From: Candidatus Phosphitivorax anaerolimi
GTDB taxonomy: Bacteria > Desulfobacterota > Desulfomonilia > UBA1062
Reading direction: 5' to 3'
Length of the DNA stretch: 64,000 bases
Assembly: GCA_001896555.1 (NCBI GenBank)
Contig: MPOS01000036.1
Location: forward strand, 1 to 64,000
Shown here: positions 26,483-35,922 of the stretch, piece by piece
Layout: each line of letters begins with the position of its first letter
Numbering within the stretch: the stretch's first letter is position 1
Translations under genes and position numbers: made by a program
The notes under the pieces: model-generated
The model's input: the letters and a program-made list of their open reading frames with translations, nothing else
Databases searched by the model: none
Told to the model about the DNA's origin: nothing

Positions 26483-27291
26483 GCCACCGCCCCTGTGAGG
26501 ATCTCCCCGATAACGGCGGGAATATCGTACAGCCTGAACACTATGAACAGAAAAAGCCAGGCAAGGCAGAAGATTACATCGGATGCTTTCAATGCCAGGG
26601 GCCTCCTCATATAGAACTTGCCATGGAAGCCCCTGCTGAGCATCGCCGTGTGCACCCTCCGGGCGCGGTCCCATGTCCTGAGCAGAAGATGCCCTATGAG
26701 GGATACGTAAGGCTTAATCCCCTGTCCTTTCCTTCCAAATGATCGTAATTCTCTGGCCCTTGCCATCTTCACAGCCTCAGATGAAAGCACGAAGATATAC
26801 CGATAGAGCATCATGAGTTGGACACAGAACACCTCGGGGACCTTAAACCTTTTAAGCGCAAGACAGATACCGTTGAACCCGGTGACAGCAACGAGAATAA
26901 AGGCGGCCAGAATGGTCAGGGTGAACCTGATGAGAATGGAGAGGAATGAGATCATGCCTCCGCTCACCGCCAGCGGTCCGATGAAAGCAAAAGGTTCACG
27001 ATCGAAAATGGGATTGAAGATCCCTATCAGCACGGCAAAGGGAAGCAGAAAGAGGTATTTCCTCATGAGATACCGTACAGGGATATTTGCAAGAGGGATC
27101 ATGACGGCAGGGAAAAAGAAGAAAGGGAGAAGCGATGAAATCTCATATCGCGGAAAGGAAACAACCGCGAAGATGAATCCCATGACCGTAAGCAATTTCA
27201 CCCTCGGATCGAGCCTGTGGAGAAAGCTGTTCCCTGTTGACAGGTGATCGAGAAAGTTCAAGTCATTGAATGAACGTGCTATGTCAGCCAT
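26479..27291 (-). CDS. cbiQ: ECF transporter T component CbiQ
   Basis: A 270-residue membrane protein of the CbiQ family, with five to six helices and the conserved cytoplasmic coupling helices carrying Ala-Arg-Gly/Ser motifs (MARARELRSFGRKGQ and AMLSRGFHG). These couple the ATPase CbiO to the substrate-binding membrane protein CbiM. It sits between cbiM (112 nt upstream) and cbiO (4-nt overlap). Confidence 0.92.
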   Translation of the reverse strand: MADIARSFNDLNFLDHLSTGNSFLHRLDPRVKLLTVMGFIFAVVSFPRYEISSLLPFFFFPAVMIPLANIPVRYLMRKYLFLLPFAVLIGIFNPIFDREPFAFIGPLAVSGGMISFLSILIRFTLTILAAFILVAVTGFNGICLALKRFKVPEVFCVQLMMLYRYIFVLSSEAVKMARARELRSFGRKGQGIKPYVSLIGHLLLRTWDRARRVHTAMLSRGFHGKFYMRRPLALKASDVIFCLAWLFLFIVFRLYDIPAVIGEILTGAVA

Positions 27292-27402
27292 ATCTCATGA
27301 TAAATATCTGTTGTTCTACTCTCCGGCGATGTGAAATAATCCCATGAGAACAGATTTTCGGGCAGAGGGGAAACAGTGATGCGCCTGTGCTCCCCCGATT
27401 CC

Positions 27403-28428
27403 TCACCAGGAACCCGCCGAGCGTTTTTTCAGGGCAAAACCCACGAGCACGGCAAGGCAGAGCGTGAAAAACCCTCCCACGATGCCGGATACCGATGTGC
27501 CGAGGCGCGGGTCCTGATCCTGGCCGGGCTGGGCAGCGGCCGCTTCCGATACCTTGAGCGAGTAGTCCGGGAGAAAGGCGGATTTTTCCTGGAGCTGTGC
27601 CAGTGCGTCCTGAATATTATAAGCATTTTCAAGCTCTTCTTTGCCGGTGACCTTTTCAATGGCCCACTCAAGCCCGTCCGGGTGCTCGGATGCGAACCAG
27701 GAGACAAATCCTCCGGTGAAGGCCGCTGCAACAAGCAGCACGATGGCGACCTGCCGGGCATGCATAATTGGGGAAGGTGCAGTAGATGCCTTGAGATCGA
27801 GGATCTCGGGGTTGGCTTTCCAAACAAACGAGACAACAGCAGCGGTTACGAGCCCTTCTACAATACCGATCCCCAGATGGATCGGCTGCATGAGCGCAAC
27901 AAAGGTGGTGAACGGTAATGACGTTATTCCGGAGCAAAGCGTTTCCAAGACCACGCCGAAGGCACCAAGCTGCAGGCCTATAATCGCCGCCAACAGGGAT
28001 CCGGTGAGGATGCGCCCGGGTGATGCGCTGTCCTTGACGATCTTCTTGTAGATGAGCGGGTAGGCGACGAAGGCCGGGAAGAAACCCAGATTGAAAATAT
28101 TGCACCCGAGCGCCAAGAGACCGCCGTCGGCGAAGAAAAGGGCCTGAACAACAAGCACCGATGAGATCACAAGGAATGCAGCATACGGCCCGAGCAGAAT
28201 CGCCAGAATAAGCCCCCCGCCCAGGTGACCGCTTGATCCGGTGGCAGGTATGGTGAAGTTAATCATCTGGGCTGCAAAGATGAAAGCGCCCATAACGCCC
28301 ATGAGGGGCACCTTCCGCTCGTCCAGATCTTCTTTGACTTTCTTTGAACAATACCCGATCAGCCCGGCTGAAACGGCCCACATGGCTCCACCCACGGCAG
28401 GGGAAATGAGTGCGTCTGCCATATGCAT
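27403..28428 (-). CDS. cbiM: CbiM-PDGLE fusion, nickel/cobalt-binding S component
   Basis: A 341-residue membrane protein. Residues 1-~205 are CbiM/NikM, starting Met-His-Met so that His2 and the free amino group can bind the metal. The remainder is a NikN/CbiN-like part carrying the signature SEHPDGLEWAIEK (PDGLE domain), with helices on each side (about residues 220-240 and 310-335) and a periplasmic loop between. CbiM and CbiN/PDGLE are often separate genes and here are fused. The metal could be Ni (for hydrogenase, CODH or urease) or Co; sequence alone does not decide it. First gene of the operon. Confidence 0.92.
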   Translation of the reverse strand: MHMADALISPAVGGAMWAVSAGLIGYCSKKVKEDLDERKVPLMGVMGAFIFAAQMINFTIPATGSSGHLGGGLILAILLGPYAAFLVISSVLVVQALFFADGGLLALGCNIFNLGFFPAFVAYPLIYKKIVKDSASPGRILTGSLLAAIIGLQLGAFGVVLETLCSGITSLPFTTFVALMQPIHLGIGIVEGLVTAAVVSFVWKANPEILDLKASTAPSPIMHARQVAIVLLVAAAFTGGFVSWFASEHPDGLEWAIEKVTGKEELENAYNIQDALAQLQEKSAFLPDYSLKVSEAAAAQPGQDQDPRLGTSVSGIVGGFFTLCLAVLVGFALKKRSAGSW

Positions 28429-28498
28429 GATAGATGCCCCTTCTCTTGAAAATGTCCTGTATCAGAATGGTTGCTAATGATGAATAGTAGCACAATTA

Positions 28499-28526
28499 AT
28501 AATAATGTAGCAAGCTGAAACATCAA
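28499..28526 (-). promoter_or_regulatory. Candidate promoter of cbiMQO
   Basis: On the minus strand TTGATG (28526-28521) and TATTAT (28504-28499) are 16 nt apart, about 70 nt upstream of the cbiM start. Two GTAGCA copies (near 28487 and 28507) overlap or flank the -10. I found no clear NikR box or cobalamin riboswitch, so regulation is undefined. Confidence 0.4.
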
Positions 28527-28664
28527 TGATAGTTCCGTGACACTACTTACCAGGGTGATCCTTGTGAATTTCATTTAGAAGGCTTTGATATCTTGAGGGA
28601 GCCGGAGGTTGCCCACAACAAAACAGGTGTTCTCGAGAGGCCGGCCGCTGCCTTCAACCGGTTT

Positions 28665-29204
28665 TCACGACGCGATGTTTTCCCTGATGTAAGCCGAGAT
28701 GTAATCCCAGCCCGACCACAGCGTGAAGAAGAGCGCGATCCACAGAAAGAACTCGCCCGCCTCCTGAAATTGAAGCCCCAGGATGGGATAGTGGACCAGC
28801 AGCGGGATGACGGCTGTGCACTGGAACGCGGTCTTGTATTTGCCCAGCCAGCTCGCCGAGATCACCACGTGCCTGTCCGAGGCCATGCCCCTCACCCCGG
28901 TCACCGCAAGCTCGCGGGCGATGATGACGGCGACCATCCAGGCCGGAACCCTGCCCAGGGGAATGAGCATGATGAGCACGGTGGCAATGAGCAGCTTGTC
29001 GGCCAGGGGGTCGAGGAGCTTGCCCAAATCGGAGACGATGTTCATCCGCCGGGCGAAATAGCCGTCGAGGTAGTCGGTGACGGTTGCTGCGGTGAAGAGA
29101 ACCGCTGCGGCGAGAGAGGCGGGGAGGTTATCGAAGAGGAGCAGTACGGCAATGACCGGCACCACGGCGATGCGCGATATGGTCAATGCGTTTGCGATGT
29201 TCAT
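28665..29204 (-). CDS. pgsA: CDP-diacylglycerol-glycerol-3-phosphate 3-phosphatidyltransferase
   Basis: A 179-residue integral membrane enzyme that makes phosphatidylglycerophosphate from CDP-diacylglycerol, the committed step to phosphatidylglycerol and cardiolipin. The CDP-alcohol phosphotransferase motif is complete: Asp44, Asp47-Gly48, Ala51-Arg52, Gly61, Asp65 and Asp69 (DYLDGYFARR...GKLLDPLADK). About five membrane helices and normal length. Its ATG overlaps the stop of the upstream transglycosylase gene as ATGA. Confidence 0.93.
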   Translation of the reverse strand: MNIANALTISRIAVVPVIAVLLLFDNLPASLAAAVLFTAATVTDYLDGYFARRMNIVSDLGKLLDPLADKLLIATVLIMLIPLGRVPAWMVAVIIARELAVTGVRGMASDRHVVISASWLGKYKTAFQCTAVIPLLVHYPILGLQFQEAGEFFLWIALFFTLWSGWDYISAYIRENIAS

Positions 29205-29818
29205 CTCCGGTTATTTCCTCCATTGAAGATGGCAAGCACATTCTTAACATACTCGTGCGTCTCTTGGTAGGGAGGAATTCCGTTGTAGCTGTCCACAGCT
29301 CCCGGCCCCGCATTATAAGCCGCCAGGGCCTTGGCGATGTCTCCCCCGTATCTCTTCATGAGATAGGAGAAATACCGGGTGCCTGCAGTGATGTTCTCCT
29401 GCGGGTCCCACGGGTCTTGGATGCCCATGAGGGCCGCAGTCTCCGGCATGAGCTGCATGAGTCCCATCGCCCCCTTCGAAGACCTTGCTCGTGGATTGAA
29501 CTGCGACTCCACCTGCACGATGCCCCTGATGAGCTGCGGGTCGACCCCCTCGCTCAGGGCTATCTGCCGGATCAGGCCGTCGAAGTCAGACCTGCTGCAG
29601 TCGGCACTGGGCTTGTACGCGGGTTCCTTGATATAGAGGGCCCAGCCGCTGCCAGTGGGAAAATTCGTGTAGCACCTGGTGCCGTCGGGCAGCTGTTTGA
29701 CATAGATATCGGCCAGGGCCGGAGTGGCATGCAGCACGAGCAGGGAAATGATGACACCCAAGCCCCCCCTCCAGATGGTTCCGCCCTTATCTCCCAATCC
29801 ATGCCTCCGAAAAATCAT
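29201..29818 (-). CDS. Lytic transglycosylase, SLT domain
   Basis: A 205-residue secreted lytic transglycosylase. The start at MIFRRHGLG gives a signal peptide (hydrophobic GGLGVIISLLVLHATPALA); a longer frame upstream has no better start. Catalytic Glu is in VQVESQFNPRARSSKGAMG, and the SLT signatures LMQLMPETA and AAYNAGPGAV are intact. It cleaves peptidoglycan glycan strands to 1,6-anhydromuropeptides. The N-terminal ~60 mature residues carry a short motif (YVKQLPDGTRCYTNFP) resembling DUF4124. It overlaps pgsA by 4 nt. Confidence 0.9.
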   Translation of the reverse strand: MIFRRHGLGDKGGTIWRGGLGVIISLLVLHATPALADIYVKQLPDGTRCYTNFPTGSGWALYIKEPAYKPSADCSRSDFDGLIRQIALSEGVDPQLIRGIVQVESQFNPRARSSKGAMGLMQLMPETAALMGIQDPWDPQENITAGTRYFSYLMKRYGGDIAKALAAYNAGPGAVDSYNGIPPYQETHEYVKNVLAIFNGGNNRR

Positions 29819-30077
29819 GATGCTCTTATCGTCACAGGAAATTCTTTTCATCAATAGTATGGGCCTGCAAAAGGCAAGCCTCTGACTTGTCATATGCACG
29901 AAAAAGCTTAAGGTGCGCAAGCCTACAACTCAAGCTCAAGCCGCGGGCTTGGATGGAGCAGGTGCGCCTCGGGACCTGGATTTCCAAGGCATCATAATGA
30001 TGTATTGATTCAACTATTCAATATGTTGATATTGAAAGCGGCGATACAGCCACCCTCCCGACGCAAACAGCAAATTC
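29819..30077. other. Intergenic region upstream of the transglycosylase gene
   Basis: Non-coding, between the end of the radical SAM gene and the start of the transglycosylase gene, both on the minus strand. A small stem CAAGCC/GGCTTG with a 3-nt loop sits at 29937-29951 without a T-run. Nothing else is recognised. Confidence 0.4.
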
Positions 30078-31121
30078 TTATGGATCTGCGGCCGGCCGGG
30101 CACCCGGTGAAAACACCCCGCCGATATGCCGCCCGCAGAATGCACACCTGCCCCGGTCGACATGGATCTCCGGGGCTGTCCCGCCACGCCGCCTTTCCAC
30201 CACGATCCTTGAGCACCTGGGGCAGACGACATCTGCCGATTCCCCGGGGACGTTTCCCAGATAGACATGATAGAGACCCTCGGAAACCCCGATCCGGTAA
30301 GCCTCTCTGAGTTTTTCCACCGGGGTGGCCTCGGTCTGGTCTGTGTGGTAGGCCGGGAAGAACCTGATGATGTGCCAGGGGATGCCCGGATTAATGGCGG
30401 CGATGAAGCGGGCGATGTCCCTGAGCTCTTCCGGGCTGTCGTTGAGCCCCGGGACCACCAGGGTGGTCAGCTCCATCCAGATATCACTTTTCCCGATCCG
30501 TTCTATGGTATCGAGAACCGGCTTCAGCCTGGCCTTGCAGGTGGTGCGGTAAAACCGGTCGCGAAACGACTTGAGGTCGATATTGCACGCATCCAGCCAG
30601 GGATGGATCGCAGCCAGGGCTTCCTCAGTCATGTAGCCGTTGGACACGAAGATAGTGGGCAGGCCATGCTCATGGGCCAGACGGGCGGTGTCATGGGCAT
30701 ACTCGAAGAAGATGGTGGGCTCGGTGTAGGTGAAGGAGATGCTTCTGCACCCCCGGTCAAGGGCGTTGTCCACGATCTCTCCGGGGCTGATCGGGGTCCC
30801 CCCGATGGTTTCCTCTTTCTCCTGGGGGGCCTGGGAGATCGTCCAGTTCTGGCAGAACCCGCACCGGAAATTGCATCCAACGGTGGCGATTGAATATGTG
30901 GTGGTTCCCGGGAGGAAATGATACAGGGGCTTCTTCTCTACCGGGTCAACATCCGCGGCGATCACCTCGCCGTACACATGGGTATAGAGCGTGCCTCCGC
31001 GGTTTTGCCGGACCCCGCAGAAACCGAACCTGCTATCGCTGATCCTGCACCGGTGGCTGCAGAGATGGCATCGCACCCTGCCGCCCTCCTGCCTCTCATA
31101 GAGCATTGCCTCGCGAATCAT
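30078..31121 (-). CDS. amrS: AmmeMemoRadiSam system radical SAM enzyme AmrS
   Basis: A 347-residue radical SAM protein. The cluster Cys83, Cys87 and Cys90 (CNFRCGFCQNW) is preceded by an N-terminal four-Cys block (Cys18, 21, 25, 35; CHLCSHRCRISDSRFGFCGV). The C-terminal CPRC...CAFC ribbon is also present. The segments PVEKKPLYHFLPG and SFTYTEPTIFFEYAHDTA are typical of the AmrS/PflA-like subfamily that occurs with MEMO1 and AMMECR1 homologues. Those partners are not in this window, and the modified substrate is unknown. The start at MIREAML has GGGAGG upstream; a Met four codons earlier is alternative. Confidence 0.9.
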   Translation of the reverse strand: MIREAMLYERQEGGRVRCHLCSHRCRISDSRFGFCGVRQNRGGTLYTHVYGEVIAADVDPVEKKPLYHFLPGTTTYSIATVGCNFRCGFCQNWTISQAPQEKEETIGGTPISPGEIVDNALDRGCRSISFTYTEPTIFFEYAHDTARLAHEHGLPTIFVSNGYMTEEALAAIHPWLDACNIDLKSFRDRFYRTTCKARLKPVLDTIERIGKSDIWMELTTLVVPGLNDSPEELRDIARFIAAINPGIPWHIIRFFPAYHTDQTEATPVEKLREAYRIGVSEGLYHVYLGNVPGESADVVCPRCSRIVVERRRGGTAPEIHVDRGRCAFCGRHIGGVFSPGARPAADP

Positions 31122-31449
31122 GAACCCTCCCATGGTTGTTCATCGAGAAATCCATGTCCGGTATTCTCTTCATTATAAAGGCTCCCGATCGTTTCTCACG
31201 ATCGGCTGTAACACGGGTGAGAAGGGGGCAGAAAAAGAAAGGTTTGAACCGGGCAATGCCGCAGGGGAAAAGGCTTGATCGGAAAAGGAAAAAATCGGAG
31301 AATGGATTTGAATCGGAACCGTCAATCTGGCCCGTACGCCCAGCAGAGAAAAGCAGTGCGTGCGAAGGCACGGACCGGACGACCGCTGTTTCTACAGGGG
31401 ATATTCGATCCCCTCAATCGAGATCGATATGATGCCGGGAGGCTTCACG
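31122..31449. other. Divergent intergenic region between radical SAM and thioesterase genes
   Basis: No supported gene. Contains a perfect 7-bp inverted repeat CCGATCG/CGATCGG with a 7-nt spacer (31185-31205) that could be an operator or a hairpin. The short open frames across this stretch have poor starts. Confidence 0.4.
31185..31205. repeat. Inverted repeat CCGATCG-N7-CGATCGG
   Basis: Perfect 7-bp arms, located 64 nt upstream of the amrS start and 245 nt upstream of the thioesterase start. No poly-T follows, so an operator or RNA hairpin is possible but neither is supported further. Confidence 0.4.
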
Positions 31450-31929
31450 ATGGGAAAGCACGACACACAGGAACACAAAGATGGATATACCGGGCCGCAC
31501 CGGTTCACCATGGATGGCTGGATCAGCGCAGCCCCGTTCGAACGCTATCTGCACATGGAGATCGTCTCCGCCCGGGACGGGAAGGCCACGCTCAAGATGC
31601 CCTTTCTCATCGATCTGGCGCAGGGCGCAGGCATCATGCACGGGGGCGCGGTGCTCAGTCTGGCGGATACCGCGGTGGTGATGGCGATCAAGAGTCTTCT
31701 TCCGCCCGGGACCCATTTCGGGACCACATCGGTGGAGGCGGAGTTTCTCTATCCGGTCAAGCAGGGGGTCGTCACGGCAGAGGCCAGGGTCGTGGACCGC
31801 GAGGACCGGACCATCCGGGGCCGGGCAACCGTGTTCAACGAAGAGGGCAGAGCAGTGCTGGAATTTCGGTCTACCTTCAAGGTAGCCAGAGACAGTGCGA
31901 TCCGGGATGTCACCTTCACCGGTCCGTGA
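31450..31929 (+). CDS. PaaI-type hotdog thioesterase
   Basis: A 159-residue hotdog-fold protein. Start MGKHDTQEHK is 5 nt after GGGAGG. The family core is visible: FERYLHMEIVSARDGKATLKMPF, then GIMHGGAVLSLADTAVVMAI, where the G-x-x-H-G-G and Asp in LADT are the usual active-site elements. PaaI-like enzymes hydrolyse acyl-CoA or aryl-CoA thioesters. The C-terminus overlaps the end of tsaC on the other strand by 14 nt. Confidence 0.88.
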   Translation: MGKHDTQEHKDGYTGPHRFTMDGWISAAPFERYLHMEIVSARDGKATLKMPFLIDLAQGAGIMHGGAVLSLADTAVVMAIKSLLPPGTHFGTTSVEAEFLYPVKQGVVTAEARVVDREDRTIRGRATVFNEEGRAVLEFRSTFKVARDSAIRDVTFTGP

Positions 31930-32518
31930 GGGCTTCGATGATGGTCTTGAACGGGACCGCGCCTTCTCTGAGGCACTTGGGCGGCCATAAGGTGAGATCG
32001 ATGAGTGTCGAGGGTTTGCCGCCGGCGGTCTTTCCCCCGTCCAGAATCGCATCGATATCGGGGTTCCATGCAGCGATTTCCCCGGGCGTGCGTGCCGGCG
32101 CCTGACCCGAGAGATTTGCCGAGGTGGAGGTGAGGGGGCCTGCAATCTGCGTGAGTCTTCGCGCCAGCGGGTGAGGGGATACCCTCACGGCGACCTTGCC
32201 CTGCGGCGACAGCATGGGATGGACGTGCGGGCGCGCAGCGAGCACGGCGCTCAGAGGGCCGGGCCAGAACCTGTTCAGCAGGGCCTTCTGCCGGTCGTCC
32301 ATCATGGCGATGGAACGGGCGCCTTCGATGCCGTCCACAAGGACGATCATACCCTTGGCCGCGTCTCTGCCCTTGATCCTGATGATCCGCTCGATCCCTT
32401 GAGGGTCGCTGATCCGTGTCCCCAGACCGTAGAAGGTCTCGGTGGGGTAGGCGATGACCGCACCCGGGGTATGGATGAGGATGGATGCAGCCTCGGATAC
32501 ATCCGCGACTATGCGCAT
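31916..32518 (-). CDS. tsaC: L-threonylcarbamoyladenylate synthase, Sua5/YrdC family
   Basis: A 200-residue enzyme that makes threonylcarbamoyl-AMP from threonine, bicarbonate and ATP for the t6A modification of tRNA. The YrdC hallmark (AYPTETFYGLGTRI; PTET...GLG) and the nucleotide-pocket segment TSTSANLSG, plus KGRDAAKGMIVLV, are present. It lacks the C-terminal Sua5 domain, so it is the short type. It ends a purH-purD-purE-tsaC string, 2 nt after purE. Confidence 0.9.
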   Translation of the reverse strand: MRIVADVSEAASILIHTPGAVIAYPTETFYGLGTRISDPQGIERIIRIKGRDAAKGMIVLVDGIEGARSIAMMDDRQKALLNRFWPGPLSAVLAARPHVHPMLSPQGKVAVRVSPHPLARRLTQIAGPLTSTSANLSGQAPARTPGEIAAWNPDIDAILDGGKTAGGKPSTLIDLTLWPPKCLREGAVPFKTIIEALTDR

Positions 32519-32520
32519 GG

Positions 32521-33009
32521 CTAGAGTTTCTTGACGCTCTCGTCTGCTTCCAGAACGGTCTTTTTCATATCCTGCCGGTAGAGCTCGAGCTTTTCGCTCA
32601 TCTCCGGGTTCGAGATCGAGAGGATCTCTGCCGCGAGCAGGGCCGCGTTCTTCGCGCCGGACTTCCCGATGCCCATGGTGGCGACCGGGATGCCCGGAGG
32701 CATCTGCGCCATGGAGAGCAGCGCGTCTATGCCGCCCAGAGACGAGGAGTCGATGGGGACCGCGATGACCGGCAGGGTGGTGTGCGCCGCGATCACGCCC
32801 GCGAGGTGGGCCGACATGCCGGCGCCTGCGATGATGAGTGAAAAACCTTCTTTCCGGGCCGATCTGCTGAAATCGGCAACCTCGTCCGGAGTCCGGTGGG
32901 CGGAGAGGATGCGTGTCTCATAGGCGATACCGAACTGCCTCAGGAGGCTCGAGCACTCCTCCATGACCGGAAGGTCCGACTTGCTTCCCATGACAACGGC
33001 AACCTTCAT
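32521..33009 (-). CDS. purE: N5-carboxyaminoimidazole ribonucleotide mutase
   Basis: A 162-residue class I PurE. GSKSD (8-12) and SAHRTP (36-41, catalytic His37-Arg-Thr) are intact, as is GAGMSAHLAG. It converts N5-CAIR to CAIR in purine synthesis; no purK is in the window. It overlaps the purD stop by 4 nt (ATGA) and is followed by tsaC. Confidence 0.95.
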   Translation of the reverse strand: MKVAVVMGSKSDLPVMEECSSLLRQFGIAYETRILSAHRTPDEVADFSRSARKEGFSLIIAGAGMSAHLAGVIAAHTTLPVIAVPIDSSSLGGIDALLSMAQMPPGIPVATMGIGKSGAKNAALLAAEILSISNPEMSEKLELYRQDMKKTVLEADESVKKL

Positions 33010-34286
33010 GACAACCTCTTGAGGGCCTTGTGCCCGATATCTTTTCTAAAGTGCACCCCTTCGAAGGATATGCGGGAAACCGCTGCGTATGCCTTGTCGA
33101 TGGTTTGCGGCAGGTTCTCGCCCAGGGCCGTTACACCCAGGACCCTTCCGCCTGAGGTGACCACGCGGGCGTCTAAGAGCCTCGTGCCCGCGTGGAAGAC
33201 CTTGACACCGGGGATGCTCTCGGCATCATCGATGCCTTCGATGACTTTGCCCTTTTCGTAGCCGCCCGGGTATCCACCCGAGGCCATGACCACGCACACG
33301 CTCGGGCCTTCTTTCCACGAGAGCTCCATATCGCGGATGCTGCCGCCCTGCGCCGTTTCCGCAAGCAGCGGAACGATGTCGCTCTCAAGCCGCATGAGCA
33401 GGGGCTGGGTCTCCGGATCGCCCATCCGGGCATTGAACTCCAGGACATACGGGCCGTTTTGAGTCATCATGAGCCCAGCATAGAGGACGCCTCGGTAGGT
33501 GATGCCCTCCTGCTTCATGGCGCTCACCAGCGGATAGAGGATCGTCTCCATGACCTGCCCGCACGCGGCCTCGCCGAGGACCGGCGCCGGAGAGTACGCG
33601 CCCATGCCACCGGTGTTGGGGCCCTGGTCGTTGTCAAAGACGGGCTTGTGATCCTGGGACGAGGCCAGGGGCACGATGTGCTCTCCGTCGCAAATGGCGA
33701 TGAATGATGCCTCTTCTCCTTCGAGCCGCTCTTCGATCACCACGGATGCACCCGCCTCCCCGAAGGCGCGGGAGACCATGATCTCATCGAGGGCGGACAG
33801 CGCCTCTTCCTTCGAGGAGGTGACGATCACACCCTTTCCGGCTGCCAGTCCGTCCGCCTTGACCACGAGCGGAAAGTCGGCGCCGGAGATGAACGACCGG
33901 GCAGCACCCGCCTCGGTGAAGACCCCGAAGCGCGCCGTGGGTATGGATGCCCTGCGCATCATCTCCTTGGCGAAGGCCTTGGAGCCTTCCAGCCGGGAAG
34001 CCCGTGCGTCGGGACCGAATATGGGGAGACGCTCGGAGCGGAATACATCCACGATGCCCGCAGTCAGAGGGGCTTCAGGACCCACCACGGTCAGATCGAT
34101 GCCGTTGTTTTTGGCGAACCTTGCCAGGGCGGGAATATCATTCGAATCGATGTCCACGCACACGGCCTCTGATGCGATACCCCCGTTGCCCGGCGCGCAG
34201 AAGACCTCGTCGACGAGGCTGCTCTGCGCAATCTTCCAGCACAGCGCGTGCTCCCTTCCGCCCGAGCCCACCACGAGGACTTTCAC
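33006..34286 (-). CDS. purD: Phosphoribosylamine-glycine ligase
   Basis: A 426-residue ATP-grasp enzyme joining glycine to phosphoribosylamine. The N-terminus VLVVGSGGREHALCWK, the ATP-grasp segment KADGLAAGKGVIV and the later EFNARMGDPETQPLLMRL are characteristic. Full length for the family. It lies 11 nt downstream of purH and overlaps purE, so it is a purine operon gene. Confidence 0.96.
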   Translation of the reverse strand: MKVLVVGSGGREHALCWKIAQSSLVDEVFCAPGNGGIASEAVCVDIDSNDIPALARFAKNNGIDLTVVGPEAPLTAGIVDVFRSERLPIFGPDARASRLEGSKAFAKEMMRRASIPTARFGVFTEAGAARSFISGADFPLVVKADGLAAGKGVIVTSSKEEALSALDEIMVSRAFGEAGASVVIEERLEGEEASFIAICDGEHIVPLASSQDHKPVFDNDQGPNTGGMGAYSPAPVLGEAACGQVMETILYPLVSAMKQEGITYRGVLYAGLMMTQNGPYVLEFNARMGDPETQPLLMRLESDIVPLLAETAQGGSIRDMELSWKEGPSVCVVMASGGYPGGYEKGKVIEGIDDAESIPGVKVFHAGTRLLDARVVTSGGRVLGVTALGENLPQTIDKAYAAVSRISFEGVHFRKDIGHKALKRLS

Positions 34287-34297
34287 GGGGCTCTCTC

Positions 34298-35869
34298 CTA
34301 GTGGCGGAAATGGCGCATGCCGGTAAAGATCATGGCCATACCGTGTTCGTCGGCTGCCTCGATGACCTCCTGGTCACGGACCGATCCGCCAGGCTGAACG
34401 GCTGCGGTGGCCCCGGCATTCGCTGCCTCGTCGATGCCGTCGCGGAAGGGGAAAAAGGCGTCTGATGCCACTACCGAACCCTTTGTAGAAAGGCCCGCAT
34501 TGCCGGCTTTGATTATGGCGAGCCGGGAGGAGTCCACCCTGCTCATCTGGCCTGCACCCACGCCCACGAGCTGGTCTTTTGTGGCGTAAACCACGGCATT
34601 AGACTTGACGAACTTGACGATCTTCCAGGCGAACTTCAGGGCCTCCATCTCGTCGGCGGTAGGTTTGCGCTTCGTGACCACCGGGGCCTTCTCCAGATCG
34701 ACGTACCCCAGGTCACGGTCCTGCAGCAGCAGGCCGCCGGTGACCCTGCGGGTGTTGAGGTACTGCCTCTTGGCCGATCTGCCCGCAGCGATCTCAGGGA
34801 CCCTCAGGAGCCGGACGTTCTTTTTCTGTGTGAGGATGTCGAGCGCCTCCCTGGTGTAGTCAGGCGCCACCACCACCTCGGTGAAGACCTCGCTGATGGC
34901 CTTGGCCGTCTTCGCGTCCACGGGCCTGTTCAGACCCACGATGCCGCCGAAGGCAGAGGTGGGATCAACCTTGAACGCCTTCTGATAGGCCTCTGCGAGA
35001 GAGGATTCGGACTGGGCCGCGCCGCAGGGGTTGGAGTGCTTGAGGATCACGCACGAGGGCTTGTCGAACTCCATGATGAGGTCGAGCGCCGCGTCTGCAT
35101 CCATGATGTTGTTGTACGAGAGCTCCTTGCCCCAGAGCTGCTGGGCCGTGGCGATAGACGGCTGGTCGATTGACGGCTCGCGGTAGAATGCTGCCTTCTG
35201 GTGAGGGTTCTCGCCGTAGCGCATGATCTGAACGCGATGGTACTGGGCGGTGTAGGTGAGAGGGAACTGCCCCTCTTCCACGTCGATGGACTGCAGGTGG
35301 TTGGAAATGGCCGCATCGTAGCGGGCGGTGAGGGAGAAGGCGTTGCGGGCGAGCTCGAAGTTGGTCTTCTCGCTCACCTGGCCGCCGGTGCTCTTCATCT
35401 CGTCGATGATCCGCCCGTAATCCGCCGGGTCTGTCACCACGGTGACATACTTGTAGTTCTTTGACGCGGCCCTCACCATGGCAGGTCCGCCGATGTCGAT
35501 GTTCTCGATCGCCTCTTCCAGGGACGCGCCCTTTGCCACCGTGTCCTCGAAGCGGTACAGGTTCACCACCAGCATGTCGATGGGCTTGATGCCCTCTTTC
35601 TCCATGGACTTTATATGCTCGGGATTGTCGCGGACGGCGAGCATGCCGCCGTGCACCTTGGGATGCAGCGTCTTGAGCCTGCCGTCCATCATTTCCGGAA
35701 ACCCGGTGTAGTCGGAGATGTCCGTGACCGCCACCCCGTTTTCCCGGAGGATCTTCGCTGTGCCGCCCGTGGAGATGATCTCCACACCGAACGACGCGAG
35801 CTGTTTGATGAAATCGACAAGTCCCCCCTTATCGGTAACGCTGACCAATGCCCGTTCAATCTTCGGCAT
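34298..35869 (-). CDS. purH: Bifunctional AICAR formyltransferase / IMP cyclohydrolase
   Basis: A 523-residue enzyme catalysing the last two steps to IMP. Residues 1-~195 are the cyclohydrolase (MGS-like fold: [31 protein letters not shown]). The remainder is the formyltransferase, with the catalytic Lys277-His278 in KHSNPCG and the C-terminal [25 protein letters not shown] lies upstream of the ATG. First of purH-purD-purE-tsaC on this strand. Confidence 0.96.
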   Translation of the reverse strand: MPKIERALVSVTDKGGLVDFIKQLASFGVEIISTGGTAKILRENGVAVTDISDYTGFPEMMDGRLKTLHPKVHGGMLAVRDNPEHIKSMEKEGIKPIDMLVVNLYRFEDTVAKGASLEEAIENIDIGGPAMVRAASKNYKYVTVVTDPADYGRIIDEMKSTGGQVSEKTNFELARNAFSLTARYDAAISNHLQSIDVEEGQFPLTYTAQYHRVQIMRYGENPHQKAAFYREPSIDQPSIATAQQLWGKELSYNNIMDADAALDLIMEFDKPSCVILKHSNPCGAAQSESSLAEAYQKAFKVDPTSAFGGIVGLNRPVDAKTAKAISEVFTEVVVAPDYTREALDILTQKKNVRLLRVPEIAAGRSAKRQYLNTRRVTGGLLLQDRDLGYVDLEKAPVVTKRKPTADEMEALKFAWKIVKFVKSNAVVYATKDQLVGVGAGQMSRVDSSRLAIIKAGNAGLSTKGSVVASDAFFPFRDGIDEAANAGATAAVQPGGSVRDQEVIEAADEHGMAMIFTGMRHFRH

Positions 35870-35922
35870 ACAAAAACTCCTTTCCCCTGTGTTTTCAAGC
35901 GAGCGGCAGGCACCAGGCGATA

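Noticed and set aside
28429-28600. Cobalamin riboswitch or NikR box upstream of cbiM
   Set aside because: No B12-box or GTATGA-N16-TCATAC-like site was seen; only direct GTAGCA repeats.
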